Below, one piece after another: positions 34,542 to 43,573 of a DNA stretch of 51,318 bases. The stretch's first letter is position 1; every line of letters begins with the position of its first letter. The stretch lies in assembly GCA_024742395.1 (NCBI GenBank), contig JANSYO010000027.1, positions 1 through 51,318 of the forward strand, read 5' to 3'. Under the pieces are notes generated by a model that ran no database searches, was not told the DNA's origin, and saw nothing but the letters and a program-made list of their open reading frames with translations. Source of the stretch: Cytophagales bacterium (GTDB taxonomy: Bacteria; Bacteroidota; Bacteroidia; Cytophagales; Spirosomataceae). Position numbers and translations under genes: made by a program.

Positions 34542-35825
34542 TTATTTTTCTGATTTAAAGAGGGTTGGATTGAAGGTAATCATGGCCCATCCCCAGTTGT
34601 TTGATTTGATGTTTCCTGGTCTCAAAGACAACATTGTTTCGGTGGCAAATAATTGTGAGAATCCCAGGTTCAGAGTAATATCAGACCCAATTTTTTGTAC
34701 ATAAACTAAATCTACCTCTGTTCCCATATTTTTTTCAAGGTTTCCGCCAGATTCAAGTACTTGTTCAGAGCCTGTCAAAAACTGATGTGCATGTGCCAGA
34801 ATAGCCCCCTTGCCTAGCTTAAACTTTGTTTTCAGGTAAATGTCCTGAACACCGACAGTTCCATTGGCAGGGCCTACAAAGAAATAGTCCATAAATCCAT
34901 TATGAGCGTGGTTAGTACCGTAATCGGGGCTGAAACTAGTAATTGTGGAGGAAGCATCTGTGTCGTCTTTACCAGAGATAAACTCGTACCCCAGCGTAAT
35001 AGGGGTTATTTTGGTTTTAAGTGTAGCGTTAAGTCCAATCAAAAAGGCATTCACCTTATTGCCAGACTGTTCTCCAGTTTGATAATAAGAATCTGTAGCC
35101 AAAGTAATTTTTCCAATGTTCTTAGAAGCAATCAAACCAAAGGTTTGTTTGTTAGAAAGAGTAGAGTCCGCATTTTGCACTCCGGCGTTTAAAGCTAGAA
35201 GAGATAATTGCCCTTGTTCAAAATCCTTATGATACCAAGCGTATTGTAAGGTTTTATAACTCCCGCCCACAGAGTAGAAATTGGCTGCAGGCCTAGCCAA
35301 TAAGGCTGGTTCTGCAATGTCCTGATCTCCGTTAAAGGCAAATCCTATATCCAACATAGACTGTTTTTCGTCATCCTTAATTTTGAATAAAAGAGCATCG
35401 TGTCTTCTGCCTTGCTGAGCCCACTCTAAACCGCCCAAAAATCGTTGATTATCATAAGAGATGATTTGGCGGCCCGCCTTAATGGCTACTTTAGGTGAAA
35501 GATTCACCTGACCCCAGGCCTCACTTAGGAAAGTAGTACCCACTTCTTGCTTAAATATTTGAGTAGTTTGTCCCCAGATTCTTACATCCTGAAAAGACAA
35601 CTTCATTTGATAGTTTGGCTGTACATAGTCAAAATAGATACGGCTCCTTTGTTCAGTAAAGAAAGCAGGTTTGCTGCCTTCTGATGTTGGTGTTTTGAAC
35701 CCATTCCTAAATTCACTTCTTGGCCTAACCTCTGCAGACAGTGTAAATTGACCAAACGAATTCTGTGAAATCACCAGGCCCAAAAGAGCCAGGTAGAGTG
35801 TCTTGGCGATCGTTAATTTTTTCAT
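34542..35825 (-). CDS. Outer-membrane porin, alginate-export-like beta-barrel
   Basis: 427 aa with a Sec signal (LALLGLVISQNSFGQ). It is beta-strand rich, with the 'alginate_exp' pattern common to Bacteroidota porins: SAEVRPRSEFRNGFKTP, QRSRIYFDYVQPNYQMKLSFQDVRIWG (cited in part), KAGRQIISYDNQRFLGG, and a final aromatic strand (WAMITFNPTLF). As first gene of the nrt operon (34 nt before nrtA), it probably lets nitrate/nitrite through the outer membrane; this is inferred from position only. Confidence 0.85.
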   Translation of the reverse strand: MKKLTIAKTLYLALLGLVISQNSFGQFTLSAEVRPRSEFRNGFKTPTSEGSKPAFFTEQRSRIYFDYVQPNYQMKLSFQDVRIWGQTTQIFKQEVGTTFLSEAWGQVNLSPKVAIKAGRQIISYDNQRFLGGLEWAQQGRRHDALLFKIKDDEKQSMLDIGFAFNGDQDIAEPALLARPAANFYSVGGSYKTLQYAWYHKDFEQGQLSLLALNAGVQNADSTLSNKQTFGLIASKNIGKITLATDSYYQTGEQSGNKVNAFLIGLNATLKTKITPITLGYEFISGKDDTDASSTITSFSPDYGTNHAHNGFMDYFFVGPANGTVGVQDIYLKTKFKLGKGAILAHAHQFLTGSEQVLESGGNLEKNMGTEVDLVYVQKIGSDITLNLGFSQLFATETMLSLRPGNIKSNNWGWAMITFNPTLFKSEK

Positions 35826-35910
35826 ACTTTTGAAACAGTTTAAGTTTTACTTATTCTACTTTTCGCCCCTTTGAACCGACATTCACTGGGGCATTTTTTC
35901 TACTTACCAA

Positions 35911-35945
35911 TCAATAAGAATTGAGTATTTTTACTTACTTATTGA
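35911..35945. promoter_or_regulatory. Operator-like palindrome upstream of the porin-nrt operon
   Basis: Perfect 8-bp outer arms TCAATAAG (35911-35918) and CTTATTGA (35938-35945) enclose AATTGAGTATTTTTACTTA (35919-35937). Bases 35919-35942 match 43336-43359, next to cobA, with one mismatch. It is about 90 nt upstream of the porin start. Candidate binding site of a common nitrogen/nitrate regulator. Confidence 0.65.
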
Positions 35946-36141
35946 CTAATCAAACATAGGTGCTATTAAGTAGGACTCCCAAATAAATACCAGAGAATTG
36001 CCAAATTTCTTTAAATAATCTAATTCTGTATTTGATATCTTTAGTCTTTTTATTATTCTGCATTTTTTATTATACATAAACTTATATACTATTATAAATT
36101 ATTAAGTCAGTATTTTATTCTGTTTCAATTCGCTGAAAAGC

Positions 36142-36177
36142 AAAAAAAATTCCGAACAAGGCATCTTGCTCGGAATT
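36142..36177 (-). terminator. Intrinsic terminator of the cobA-nasA-narK operon
   Basis: 13-nt arms AATTCCGAACAAG (36148-36160) and CTTGCTCGGAATT (36165-36177) with one mismatch and a 4-nt loop. On the minus strand it is followed by eight T. It lies 64 nt beyond the narK stop. Confidence 0.88.
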
Positions 36178-36240
36178 AAATTATAATATGAGTATTTTTT
36201 AAGTACTTATTCCAAATACTATTCTGAAAGCCATTCCTTT

Positions 36241-37599
36241 CTAAACCTCAACCACAGCCAGCTCTTCTTTTGTGTCAGTTATCACTGTTTCATCTGACTC
36301 AATTGCCCTCTTTTCATCACTTTCTGAAAAGCGAATAGAAAATCCTATTAAGCCGATGACAGCCACAATTCCACCATACACCAGGAAACAATCCTCCAGA
36401 GCTGTTCCGGTTCTTAACATATACTGAGCATAAAATACTGCCCCTACATTTCCGCCGGCTCCTACTATACCCGATACAGCACCCAGGCTTTTCTTATTAA
36501 TAAAGGGCACGACAGAATAGGTAGCCCCTTCTGCCATCTGGACAAACAAACTAAAAAAGATCATCATACCTACTGCACCTGGAAGAATACTCATTCTTGA
36601 AAATACCATAAGTAGTAAACCTTCTATTACCATAACAACCACAAGCCACCTTACCCTGCCCTGCAATCCCGACTTCACTGAAAACTTATCTCCTAACCAA
36701 CCACCCGTAGATCTGGCAAAAAGATTCATCAGCCCGAACAAAGAAGCTATGAGACCGGCAGAGGTTTCACTTAGGCCAAATCTGCCTTGATAATAGGTTG
36801 CTGCCTGTCCGTTTACAAAGAGCTCCATACCAAAACAGCCCGCATACATTAAAAACAATACCCAAACTCTGTAGTCACTTGCAGCTGACGCAAACAAGCC
36901 TTTTTCTCCCTTTTTAGACTGTGGACGCTGCTCAGGCAAATCGGCGTAATTGCCGGCAGGACAATCTTTTGTATATTTCCAATAAAGGTACGCCACAAAC
37001 AGCATGATAATAGCAGGCACAAACATAGCAGACCTCCACTGTGACCATTCAGAACTTGCAAAACCCCATGCAGCCATCCCTCCGGCAATAATAGGCATCA
37101 AAGCCTGTGTTACTCCGCCACCCAGATTTCCCCACCCGGCGGTAGTCGCATTAGCGAGGCCTACAATTTTGGGCGAAAACATAACAGACGTATGATATTG
37201 AGTAATTACAAAAGAGGCTCCGATAACGCCTATAGCTAAACGCGATATAAAATAGGTGGTCCAATTAAAAGCAAAAGCAGATCCTGCAACTACCAAAGCC
37301 CCAAAAACCAAAAGATACACATAGCTCTTTCTTGGGCCAATCTTATCACATAAAGAACCAAACAATAAGCGGGCGAATATAGTTACCCCCACCGAAGCAA
37401 TAAAGGCTATGGTTTTCTGATCTGAAGTAAGCCCTAAATCTGGCCCAATGGTGGCATTCATTAAGGGAGCATGTGCAAATCAGCCAAAGAAACACAGAAA
37501 GAATGCTATCCATGAAAGATGAAAAGTTTTCATCTGAACCGACTGCAAATTAAATAGTTCAATCTTTGAGGCCTTTACGGCCAAACCTTTTGTATTCAT
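36241..37599 (-). pseudogene. narK: Nitrate/nitrite MFS transporter (NarK/NasA family), interrupted by in-frame TGA
   Basis: Reading from ATG 37599 gives a 452-codon NarK-type transporter with one internal stop: codon 40 is TGA (37482-37480) in FFLCFFG*FAHAPLM, where the family has Trp (TGG). The frame is open on both sides and the sequence before the stop (VQMKTFHLSWIAFFLCFFG) is the expected first helix, so this is one gene. A 406-aa product could start at the ATG at 37461, but it lacks helix 1. Downstream motifs are intact: RLLFGSLCDKIGPRKSY, GWGNLGGGVTQALMP, ARSTGGWLGDKFS, GIVGAGGNVGAVF. Transports nitrate/nitrite across the inner membrane. Last gene of the operon, before a strong terminator. 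Alternative: a base-calling error. Confidence 0.85.
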
Positions 37600-37647
37600 A
37601 TCTTTACAATGTTTAAAGGGGCTGCTTATCCCTTATTTTGAGTTTAT

Positions 37648-39066
37648 TTAAGCCAGAACAGAACCGGCCTGTTCCTGATTAAAAAGCTGGAAAGTTTGTT
37701 TTTCTGACTGGCATACCGGACAGCAGTAATTCTCCGATAGTTCACTGAATGCTGTACCCGCAGGAATCTCATTTAGCACATCACCATATTCTTCATCGTA
37801 CATGCTTAAACAAGCCTGACACTGATACAGCTCTTTCTGAACAAATACATGAGACTCTTTTGAGGCTTTCCCCGTATCATCAACAGTCACTTTATCTGCT
37901 ATATGGCGATTAAATTCTAAAATAGATTTTCGTAATTTTTGAGGCAGCATGAAGCCCGGAATCCACCTGGAATAATAGGCTATCTCACGCCCATTAGGAT
38001 CATAATCTGTAGTATGCGTAATGTCATAAAGGCCAAAACTCCTTTTTCTGACCATTATGGAAGCAAAAACCTCTGTCTTAGGTACCGTTTTTATACCCAG
38101 GCAAATGCCGAAAGTACGCAGGTCCTTTTTATTGAAATACTCAATAAGCTTTTGCTTTAAAAGTAAAGCCTTTGGTGAGGCATCTTCTATTTGCCAGTTG
38201 AGCTCATTAGCAGCATGGCGTACATTGATGTCATATTTAGCCAATATGCTGCTCCAGCTTTTGCGATCCTTTTCATTAATATTTTTAATAATCAATGACT
38301 TCCATGGAGTAAGGCATATTTCACCAATTTTTGTTGCCAGACAAAGAGAACACAAATCGATCAAAAACTCTGTAGAGAACAACTCTGACCTTTTATAAAT
38401 CCCTAACCAGGTTTTTTTCCCATATCGGTTAAAGCCCTCGTAGTATGGCAATGAAAACTTTGGCAACTTTAAAGCCTCCTTCCTTTCTTCTGAAATAAAA
38501 GAAGGCAATGATTCAAACAGCTCCTCCTCTCCTTCCATCATCCTGCCTTCCAGACACTTTGCTAATTTCCCGATTTCGTTAGAGAATATCAATTTCCCAA
38601 ACTCTTCAACCACATTAGTCTTGGGCTTTCTGACAAACAAATGCCAGAAATTAGGATGTGAAGACGAAACAAAATTCAGATGGCCTGAAAAGAAAGGAGT
38701 AAAACTTTGAGAAGAGTCTGAAATGTTAATTTTCAGTCTGGGATTGTAATTAAAAGTATCAAAAATATCCTTGTAGATTCCTTCACTGAGCCAATTCCCC
38801 TGCTGAAATACCTCCTCTGAAACATAGGAGCTCACTACATTAGGGTGAGGGTTTGAATCAACGTAAAAGTCAATTTTCAAGGCCTCCATCCGCTGTTTAA
38901 AAGTGGTTTCATGAAGGTATGATAAATGGAAAATAATCTGCTGACGCAAACCAAAACGAATATTCTTCACTTCGCAGCCTTTAAGGGCTAAGAGCAAATC
39001 TTTCAACTCTCCGGGAGAGACAATTCCTCCCAAAAAATTGATTCTTATGGTGTAAAATCCGTTCAT
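37648..39066 (-). CDS. Sulfite/nitrite-reductase-like (CobG-like) protein fused to rubredoxin
   Basis: 472 aa, two parts. Residues 1 to ~400 resemble the ferredoxin-like half-domains of siroheme reductases and CobG: FYTIRINFLGGIVSPGELKDL (cited in part), FGLRQQIIFHL, and 'GEICLTPWKSLII', which matches the CobG-style 'RLTPWRS' segment. I cannot find the C-x5-C...C-x3-C iron-sulfur/siroheme ligands that NirB shows, so catalysis is doubtful. Residues ~415-465 are a rubredoxin: YQCQACLSMYDEEYGDV, then FSELSENYCCPVCQS, giving two C-x2-C iron ligands. Likely an electron-transfer or scaffold partner of the nitrate reductase; its start overlaps that gene's stop by 4 nt (ATGA). Confidence 0.75.
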   Translation of the reverse strand: MNGFYTIRINFLGGIVSPGELKDLLLALKGCEVKNIRFGLRQQIIFHLSYLHETTFKQRMEALKIDFYVDSNPHPNVVSSYVSEEVFQQGNWLSEGIYKDIFDTFNYNPRLKINISDSSQSFTPFFSGHLNFVSSSHPNFWHLFVRKPKTNVVEEFGKLIFSNEIGKLAKCLEGRMMEGEEELFESLPSFISEERKEALKLPKFSLPYYEGFNRYGKKTWLGIYKRSELFSTEFLIDLCSLCLATKIGEICLTPWKSLIIKNINEKDRKSWSSILAKYDINVRHAANELNWQIEDASPKALLLKQKLIEYFNKKDLRTFGICLGIKTVPKTEVFASIMVRKRSFGLYDITHTTDYDPNGREIAYYSRWIPGFMLPQKLRKSILEFNRHIADKVTVDDTGKASKESHVFVQKELYQCQACLSMYDEEYGDVLNEIPAGTAFSELSENYCCPVCQSEKQTFQLFNQEQAGSVLA

Positions 39067-42000
39067 GATACTTTTAATTCAATGATTTCTTTTTCTCTCA
39101 TTACTTCGCCGAGTATTGTTCTTACCTCGGGGCGGCAAGAGCCACAGCCCGTGCCGGCTCCGGTTAGATTACATAGCCTATTAAAATCTGTACAGCCTTC
39201 AGAGATTTTACTTTTCAGATTACCTTCACCTACGTTATTGCAAGAACATACCAGTTTACCTAAAACAGGCTCTGCCTTTTTGCCTGACCGTAGTATTTCC
39301 AGTCTTTTATCAGACAGCTCCAATTGTTTCGAGATTAACTCTCTAAACTCCAGAAACTCAGATTTATCCCCAATAAGGATGGCTCCCGCCATCTTATCGT
39401 CTTTGATTAATACCTTCTTATAGTAATGCTTGGCCTTGTCTATAAAGACTACTTCTTCATAATCCTTTGCTCCTTTAGGAATTTCTATTTCACCAAGTGA
39501 GCACAGCTCTAAACCGGCTATTTTCAGAATATTCATTGATAAGCTTCCTGAATAAGGTCTGGCTATGTTTCCATGAATAAAATTGGCCGCAATTTCAGCT
39601 TGTTGCTCAGCAGCAGCTGTAATTCCCCACATCATACCGTTCCATTGAGCTATTTCTCCGCAAGCAAAAATATCAGGATCTGATGTTTGTAAATAGTCGT
39701 TCACAATAAGCCCTCTTTGACTCTCAAGACCGGCCTCTGTTGCTATTTCAATACTTGGTTTCGTTCCGGCAGCCACTATCACCAAAGAACAATCTATTTT
39801 ATGGCCAGACTTTAATCTTACTGCCTCAATAGCCTCAGTCCCATAAAACTGCTCAACCTCATCATTGTAGAATACGTCAATACCTAATTTCTCAATCTCT
39901 TCATGTAGTATAGAGCTCCCAAGAGGGTCAAGCTGCCTGTCCATAAAACGACCGATACGCTGCACCACAGTCACCTCCACCTGAATCTCTCTCAATGAAG
40001 CGGCCATTTCTAAACCCAAAAGGCCACCTCCTACTACAATTGCCCTTCCACCCTTTTCTATAAACGGAGCCAGAGCATCAGCATCCATACGGCTTCTCAT
40101 ATTGAAGATGCCGGGAATTTTAGGGAAGTTTGGTGGCATAAATGCCTGACTCCCCATTCCTAAAAAAAGCTTATCATAAAAGTGCTCTTCCCCTCTGGAA
40201 TCTACCACAACCTTATTCTTCCTGTCAATATGCTGAATAGACACGCCCTTGTGAACCTTAATCCCCTGAGAGGTAAACTGATCTTCGCGTAATTTTACGA
40301 GCTGATCCCACACCTGAGTTCCGCTTACATAATCCGGTAACATCACCCGATTATAAAATGGATAAATTTCTTTAGAAAAAACCTCAATTTGATCTCGTTG
40401 ATTGAGCTTTCTATAAGTAGAAATGAACCCCAAACCAGCTGATCCCGCACCAATGACAATAATTTTCTCTTTTGGCTTTTTATATTCTATCACCTGAACC
40501 GCCGCATATTTAAAGTCTGGCTCTTTAGAAACCGGATCAACAAGCGGACTCGTCAGGTTATTTGCCCTGCCCAGATCTGACTGAAGTATCTTACCCCAAT
40601 GCATAGGCATAAAGCAAGTGCCTCCTTTTACATCTTCTGTAATTTCAGCTCTGACTCTCACCTTTCCTCTTTTCCCCAAAATTTCAACCAATTGCCCTTC
40701 TGAGATGTTTTTGTCTTTTGCATCTTTAGGGTTTAACTGAACAAAGGGCTCATTTTTATGCTGATTAAGCTTATTAACCCTTCCAGTTTTGGTCATGGTA
40801 TGCCATTGATCTCTGAGCCTGCCGGTAATCAGAATAAATGGAAAATCATCTGATAAAGGCTCAGAGAGGTTTTCACCTTTTACCGGAAATAATCTGGCTT
40901 TTTGAGAGGGAGTATAGAATTTTTTATCTTCAAAAAGTCTTTCTTTTGTTACTCCTGCAGAGCTGTAAGGCCACTGAACCGTCTTGATTTTCAACAAGTC
41001 ATAGGACACGCCTGAGCAGTCAATATTTGTATTAATTGTGGTCTTCTTATACTCGTCATATATGGCCGAAGCTGTGGAGTAATTGAACTTGTCTCCCCAG
41101 CCCATCTTCTTTGCAAATCGGCAGATGATTTCGGTATCCGGAAGACACTCTCCCGGAGCTTCCAGCACCTTTTCGAGGTAAGAAATTCTCCTTTCTGCAT
41201 TTGTCATAGTGCCTTCTTTCTCGGCCCAGGCAGCTGCCGGCAAAACCACATCCGCAAATTCCACCGTATCAGATTTTGAAGAAATATCCTGCACTACCAC
41301 AAAAGGAGCCTTTCTCAATGCCGCTTCTACACGTTTTGCATTTGGCAAACTCACCAATGGATTTGTACAAGTAATCCAAATAGCTTTTAGTTTTCCAGTT
41401 TCCAGATTATCAATCATCTCGGTAGCAGAAAAACCTGGCTTGGTGGAAATATGATCTACCCCCCACATTTCCTTCATCTCTTCTACATGTTGCGGATTCG
41501 TAAATTCCCGATGAGAAGCCAACATATTCGACAAACCACCCACCTCTCTGCCGCCCATGGCATTGGGCTGACCTGTCAAAGAAAACGGCCCGTTACCCGG
41601 CTTGCCAATTTTGCCGGTTATTAAGGAAAGACTAATAAGAGACAGGTTCTTATTGACACCAATCACAGACTGATTAAGACCCATGGTCCACATAGAGAGA
41701 AAGCCCTTTGACTTTCCAATCCACTTTGCTGTCTGCTTTATTTTTTTTGTTTCAACACCGCAAAGGGCTGCATATTCCTCTGTACTTCTGGAGAAAACTT
41801 CTTTTCTGTAAGACTCATAGCCTTCTACATGATGCTCAATAAAATCAAGATCAATGTCACCATTACTTATTAACTCTCTGGCCAGTGCATTGTGAAAGAA
41901 AACATCAGAACCCGGAAGCAAGTCTATGTGCAAGTCTGAAGTTACCGCCGTTTGCGTTTTTCTTGGATCTACACAAATAATCTTTAAGTCTGGATTCGCC

Positions 42001-42578
42001 TCTTTATGGGCCTCTACCCTTCTCCACAAAATAGGATGACACCAGGCGGGGTTAGCCCCGGTCACCAAAATGCAATCTGAAAGCTCTATATCATCGTAGC
42101 AAACCGGTACACTATCTTCGCCTAAACTTTTCTTATACCCAACCACCGCTGAGCTCATACAGAGGCGAGAATTTGTGTCAATGTTATTTGAGCCTATAAA
42201 GCCCTTCATGAGTTTGTTCCACAAATAATACTCCTCTGTCAGGCACTGTCCCGAAACGTAAAAGGCTACAGACTCCGGCCCAAATTTCTGAATAAGACTT
42301 TTAAAAACAGCCGCTGTCCTGTCGAGAGCTTCATCCCAGCTTACTCTTTTCCTTGGCAGGCCTTTCCCATAACGCATTTGAGGAAAAAGCAACCGGTCAG
42401 ATCTATCGTTTACTGTATAGTGAAGATTCATCCCTTTAGAGCAAAGCATCCCTTTATTTACAGGGTGACTCTCGTCTCCTTCCAGAGCAATTGATCTTTC
42501 TGAAGTTTTTGTAATTTCTACCCCACAGCCCGTTCCGCAGTAACAGCAGGTTGACTTATACTTTTTTACCTCTCTCAT
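39063..42578 (-). CDS. nasA: Assimilatory nitrate reductase with fused FAD and [2Fe-2S] electron-input module
   Basis: 1171 aa, a single chain combining catalytic and electron-entry parts. Residues 1-60 hold a [4Fe-4S] site (Cys11, Cys14, Cys18, Cys46). The Mo-bis-MGD body follows, with the probable Mo ligand Cys140 in NSRLCMSSAVVGY, and a dinucleotide-binding cap domain at ~585-700 (LITGRLRDQWHTMTKTGRV). Residues ~703-1105 are a NirB/rubredoxin-reductase-like FAD/NAD(P)H domain (IIVIGAGSAGLGF, AIVVGGGLLGLEMAASL, DIFACGEIAQWNG). Residues ~1108-1160 form a BFD-type [2Fe-2S] domain (Cys1111, 1113, 1145, 1148). It should reduce nitrate to nitrite with NAD(P)H without a separate NasB subunit. Overlaps cobA and the rubredoxin protein gene by 4 nt each. 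Confidence 0.92.
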   Translation of the reverse strand: MREVKKYKSTCCYCGTGCGVEITKTSERSIALEGDESHPVNKGMLCSKGMNLHYTVNDRSDRLLFPQMRYGKGLPRKRVSWDEALDRTAAVFKSLIQKFGPESVAFYVSGQCLTEEYYLWNKLMKGFIGSNNIDTNSRLCMSSAVVGYKKSLGEDSVPVCYDDIELSDCILVTGANPAWCHPILWRRVEAHKEANPDLKIICVDPRKTQTAVTSDLHIDLLPGSDVFFHNALARELISNGDIDLDFIEHHVEGYESYRKEVFSRSTEEYAALCGVETKKIKQTAKWIGKSKGFLSMWTMGLNQSVIGVNKNLSLISLSLITGKIGKPGNGPFSLTGQPNAMGGREVGGLSNMLASHREFTNPQHVEEMKEMWGVDHISTKPGFSATEMIDNLETGKLKAIWITCTNPLVSLPNAKRVEAALRKAPFVVVQDISSKSDTVEFADVVLPAAAWAEKEGTMTNAERRISYLEKVLEAPGECLPDTEIICRFAKKMGWGDKFNYSTASAIYDEYKKTTINTNIDCSGVSYDLLKIKTVQWPYSSAGVTKERLFEDKKFYTPSQKARLFPVKGENLSEPLSDDFPFILITGRLRDQWHTMTKTGRVNKLNQHKNEPFVQLNPKDAKDKNISEGQLVEILGKRGKVRVRAEITEDVKGGTCFMPMHWGKILQSDLGRANNLTSPLVDPVSKEPDFKYAAVQVIEYKKPKEKIIVIGAGSAGLGFISTYRKLNQRDQIEVFSKEIYPFYNRVMLPDYVSGTQVWDQLVKLREDQFTSQGIKVHKGVSIQHIDRKNKVVVDSRGEEHFYDKLFLGMGSQAFMPPNFPKIPGIFNMRSRMDADALAPFIEKGGRAIVVGGGLLGLEMAASLREIQVEVTVVQRIGRFMDRQLDPLGSSILHEEIEKLGIDVFYNDEVEQFYGTEAIEAVRLKSGHKIDCSLVIVAAGTKPSIEIATEAGLESQRGLIVNDYLQTSDPDIFACGEIAQWNGMMWGITAAAEQQAEIAANFIHGNIARPYSGSLSMNILKIAGLELCSLGEIEIPKGAKDYEEVVFIDKAKHYYKKVLIKDDKMAGAILIGDKSEFLEFRELISKQLELSDKRLEILRSGKKAEPVLGKLVCSCNNVGEGNLKSKISEGCTDFNRLCNLTGAGTGCGSCRPEVRTILGEVMREKEIIELKVS

Positions 42579-43333
42579 TTCATTGCTATTAATCGCTCAC
42601 GTTCTACTTCATCAAGCCAATCTGATTGTCTGCAGTTTACCACTTCTCCAAAAACCAGAACCGCCGGATTCTTTAATCTCTCGGTTGAATTCATAGAAAC
42701 AATTGTGCTCACAGTACCTATTAAAACCCTCTCATCTACGTGAGTACCCTTTTCAATAATTGCCACTGGCAAATCCCCCTTTCCTTCATTAGAAAAAATA
42801 GCACAGATTTCTGCTAATTTGCTTAGGCCCATCAATACTACTATGGTGGCATTTGACTTAGCAGCCAAATACATATCTTTTGGGAGCTCCTTTTCTTTTG
42901 TGTGTCCAGTCAATACCCAAAAACTCTCACTGACTCCTCTTTTTGTCACCGGCACCCCAGCCGATGTGGGTGCAGAAATAGCACTGGTAATACCAGGAAC
43001 TATCTCTGTAGGAATGCCAAAAGCCTCCACATAATCTTTCTCTTCAAAACCACGACCAAAAACTATCGGATCTCCGCCTTTCAATCTCAATACATGTTTG
43101 TCAGCCAGACAATTTTGAAGTATAATTCTATTTATTTCCTCTTGCGAAACACTATGTCTGCCTAATCTCTTCCCTACATAAATCACCTCTGCCTGCTTAC
43201 TCGCATATTTCAGTAAAGCACTGTTAGCCAGTGCATCATATAAAATAACCTCTGCTTCGCCTATCAATCTTACCGCTTTTAAGGTAATCAATTCCTCATC
43301 TCCCGGCCCTGCACCTACTAATGATAATTTCAT
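42575..43333 (-). CDS. cobA: Uroporphyrinogen-III C-methyltransferase
   Basis: 252 aa SAM-dependent methyltransferase making precorrin-2, the siroheme precursor needed by NirB. Signatures LSLVGAGPGDEELITLKAV, VIYVGKRLGRHSVSQEEIN, VLRLKGGDPIVFGRG and VPGITSAISAPTSAGVPVTKR (cited in part) are intact. It lacks the CysG N-terminal dehydrogenase/ferrochelatase, so those steps must be encoded elsewhere. First gene of the operon; the shared operator-like sequence starts 3 nt upstream of its ATG. Confidence 0.95.
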   Translation of the reverse strand: MKLSLVGAGPGDEELITLKAVRLIGEAEVILYDALANSALLKYASKQAEVIYVGKRLGRHSVSQEEINRIILQNCLADKHVLRLKGGDPIVFGRGFEEKDYVEAFGIPTEIVPGITSAISAPTSAGVPVTKRGVSESFWVLTGHTKEKELPKDMYLAAKSNATIVVLMGLSKLAEICAIFSNEGKGDLPVAIIEKGTHVDERVLIGTVSTIVSMNSTERLKNPAVLVFGEVVNCRQSDWLDEVERERLIAMK

Positions 43334-43573
43334 ATAATTGAGTATTTATACTTACTTATAACTTCATGCAAACAAACTAACATATATTACAATATGCAAG
43401 CTTTGGTGTGTTTTATTTTACTATTTTATCATTTAATCAAATTATATTTTGCCTTTTAGATTATTTGAAATACATTTGACCAAGAAAAAATACTCAAAAT
43501 ATACTTAAGTGCAATTGAGTATTGAAATTATTCAACAATAGTTATTTGTGACTGTTAACAATTCAATTATCTA
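43334..43573. promoter_or_regulatory. Divergent cobA/nirB control region with repeated TTGAGTA motifs
   Basis: AATTGAGTATTTATACTTA begins at 43336 and continues CTTAT to 43359; its core AGTAT-TT-ATACT (43341-43352) is an inverted repeat. The bases 43336-43359 match 35919-35942 upstream of the nrt operon with one mismatch. Further TTGAGTA-type sequences occur near nirB: inverted at 43491-43497 (TACTCAA) and direct at 43515-43521, flanking an ACTTAAGT palindrome. Probably a regulated bidirectional promoter for nitrate/nitrite assimilation. The regulator is not identified. Confidence 0.65.

Larger units (their letters stand above)
35826..36240. other. 415-bp non-coding region with operator and terminator
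   Basis: Lies upstream of the porin-nrt operon and downstream of narK on the same strand. It contains the operator-like sequence at 35911-35945, the narK terminator at 36142-36177, a related TGAGTATTTTTTAAGTACTT sequence at 36189-36208, and otherwise very AT-rich DNA (35990-36120) without coding potential. Confidence 0.75.

Noticed and set aside
35990-36120. Replication origin in the very AT-rich stretch before the nrt operon
   Set aside because: No DnaA-box cluster (TTATCCACA) and no dnaA/dnaN/gidA genes nearby.
37480-37482. TGA in narK as selenocysteine or as a Trp codon under a changed genetic code
   Set aside because: The expected residue is Trp, not Cys/Sec; TGA ends other genes normally (e.g. 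trpL, and the ATGA junctions), and no SECIS-like hairpin was evident just downstream.
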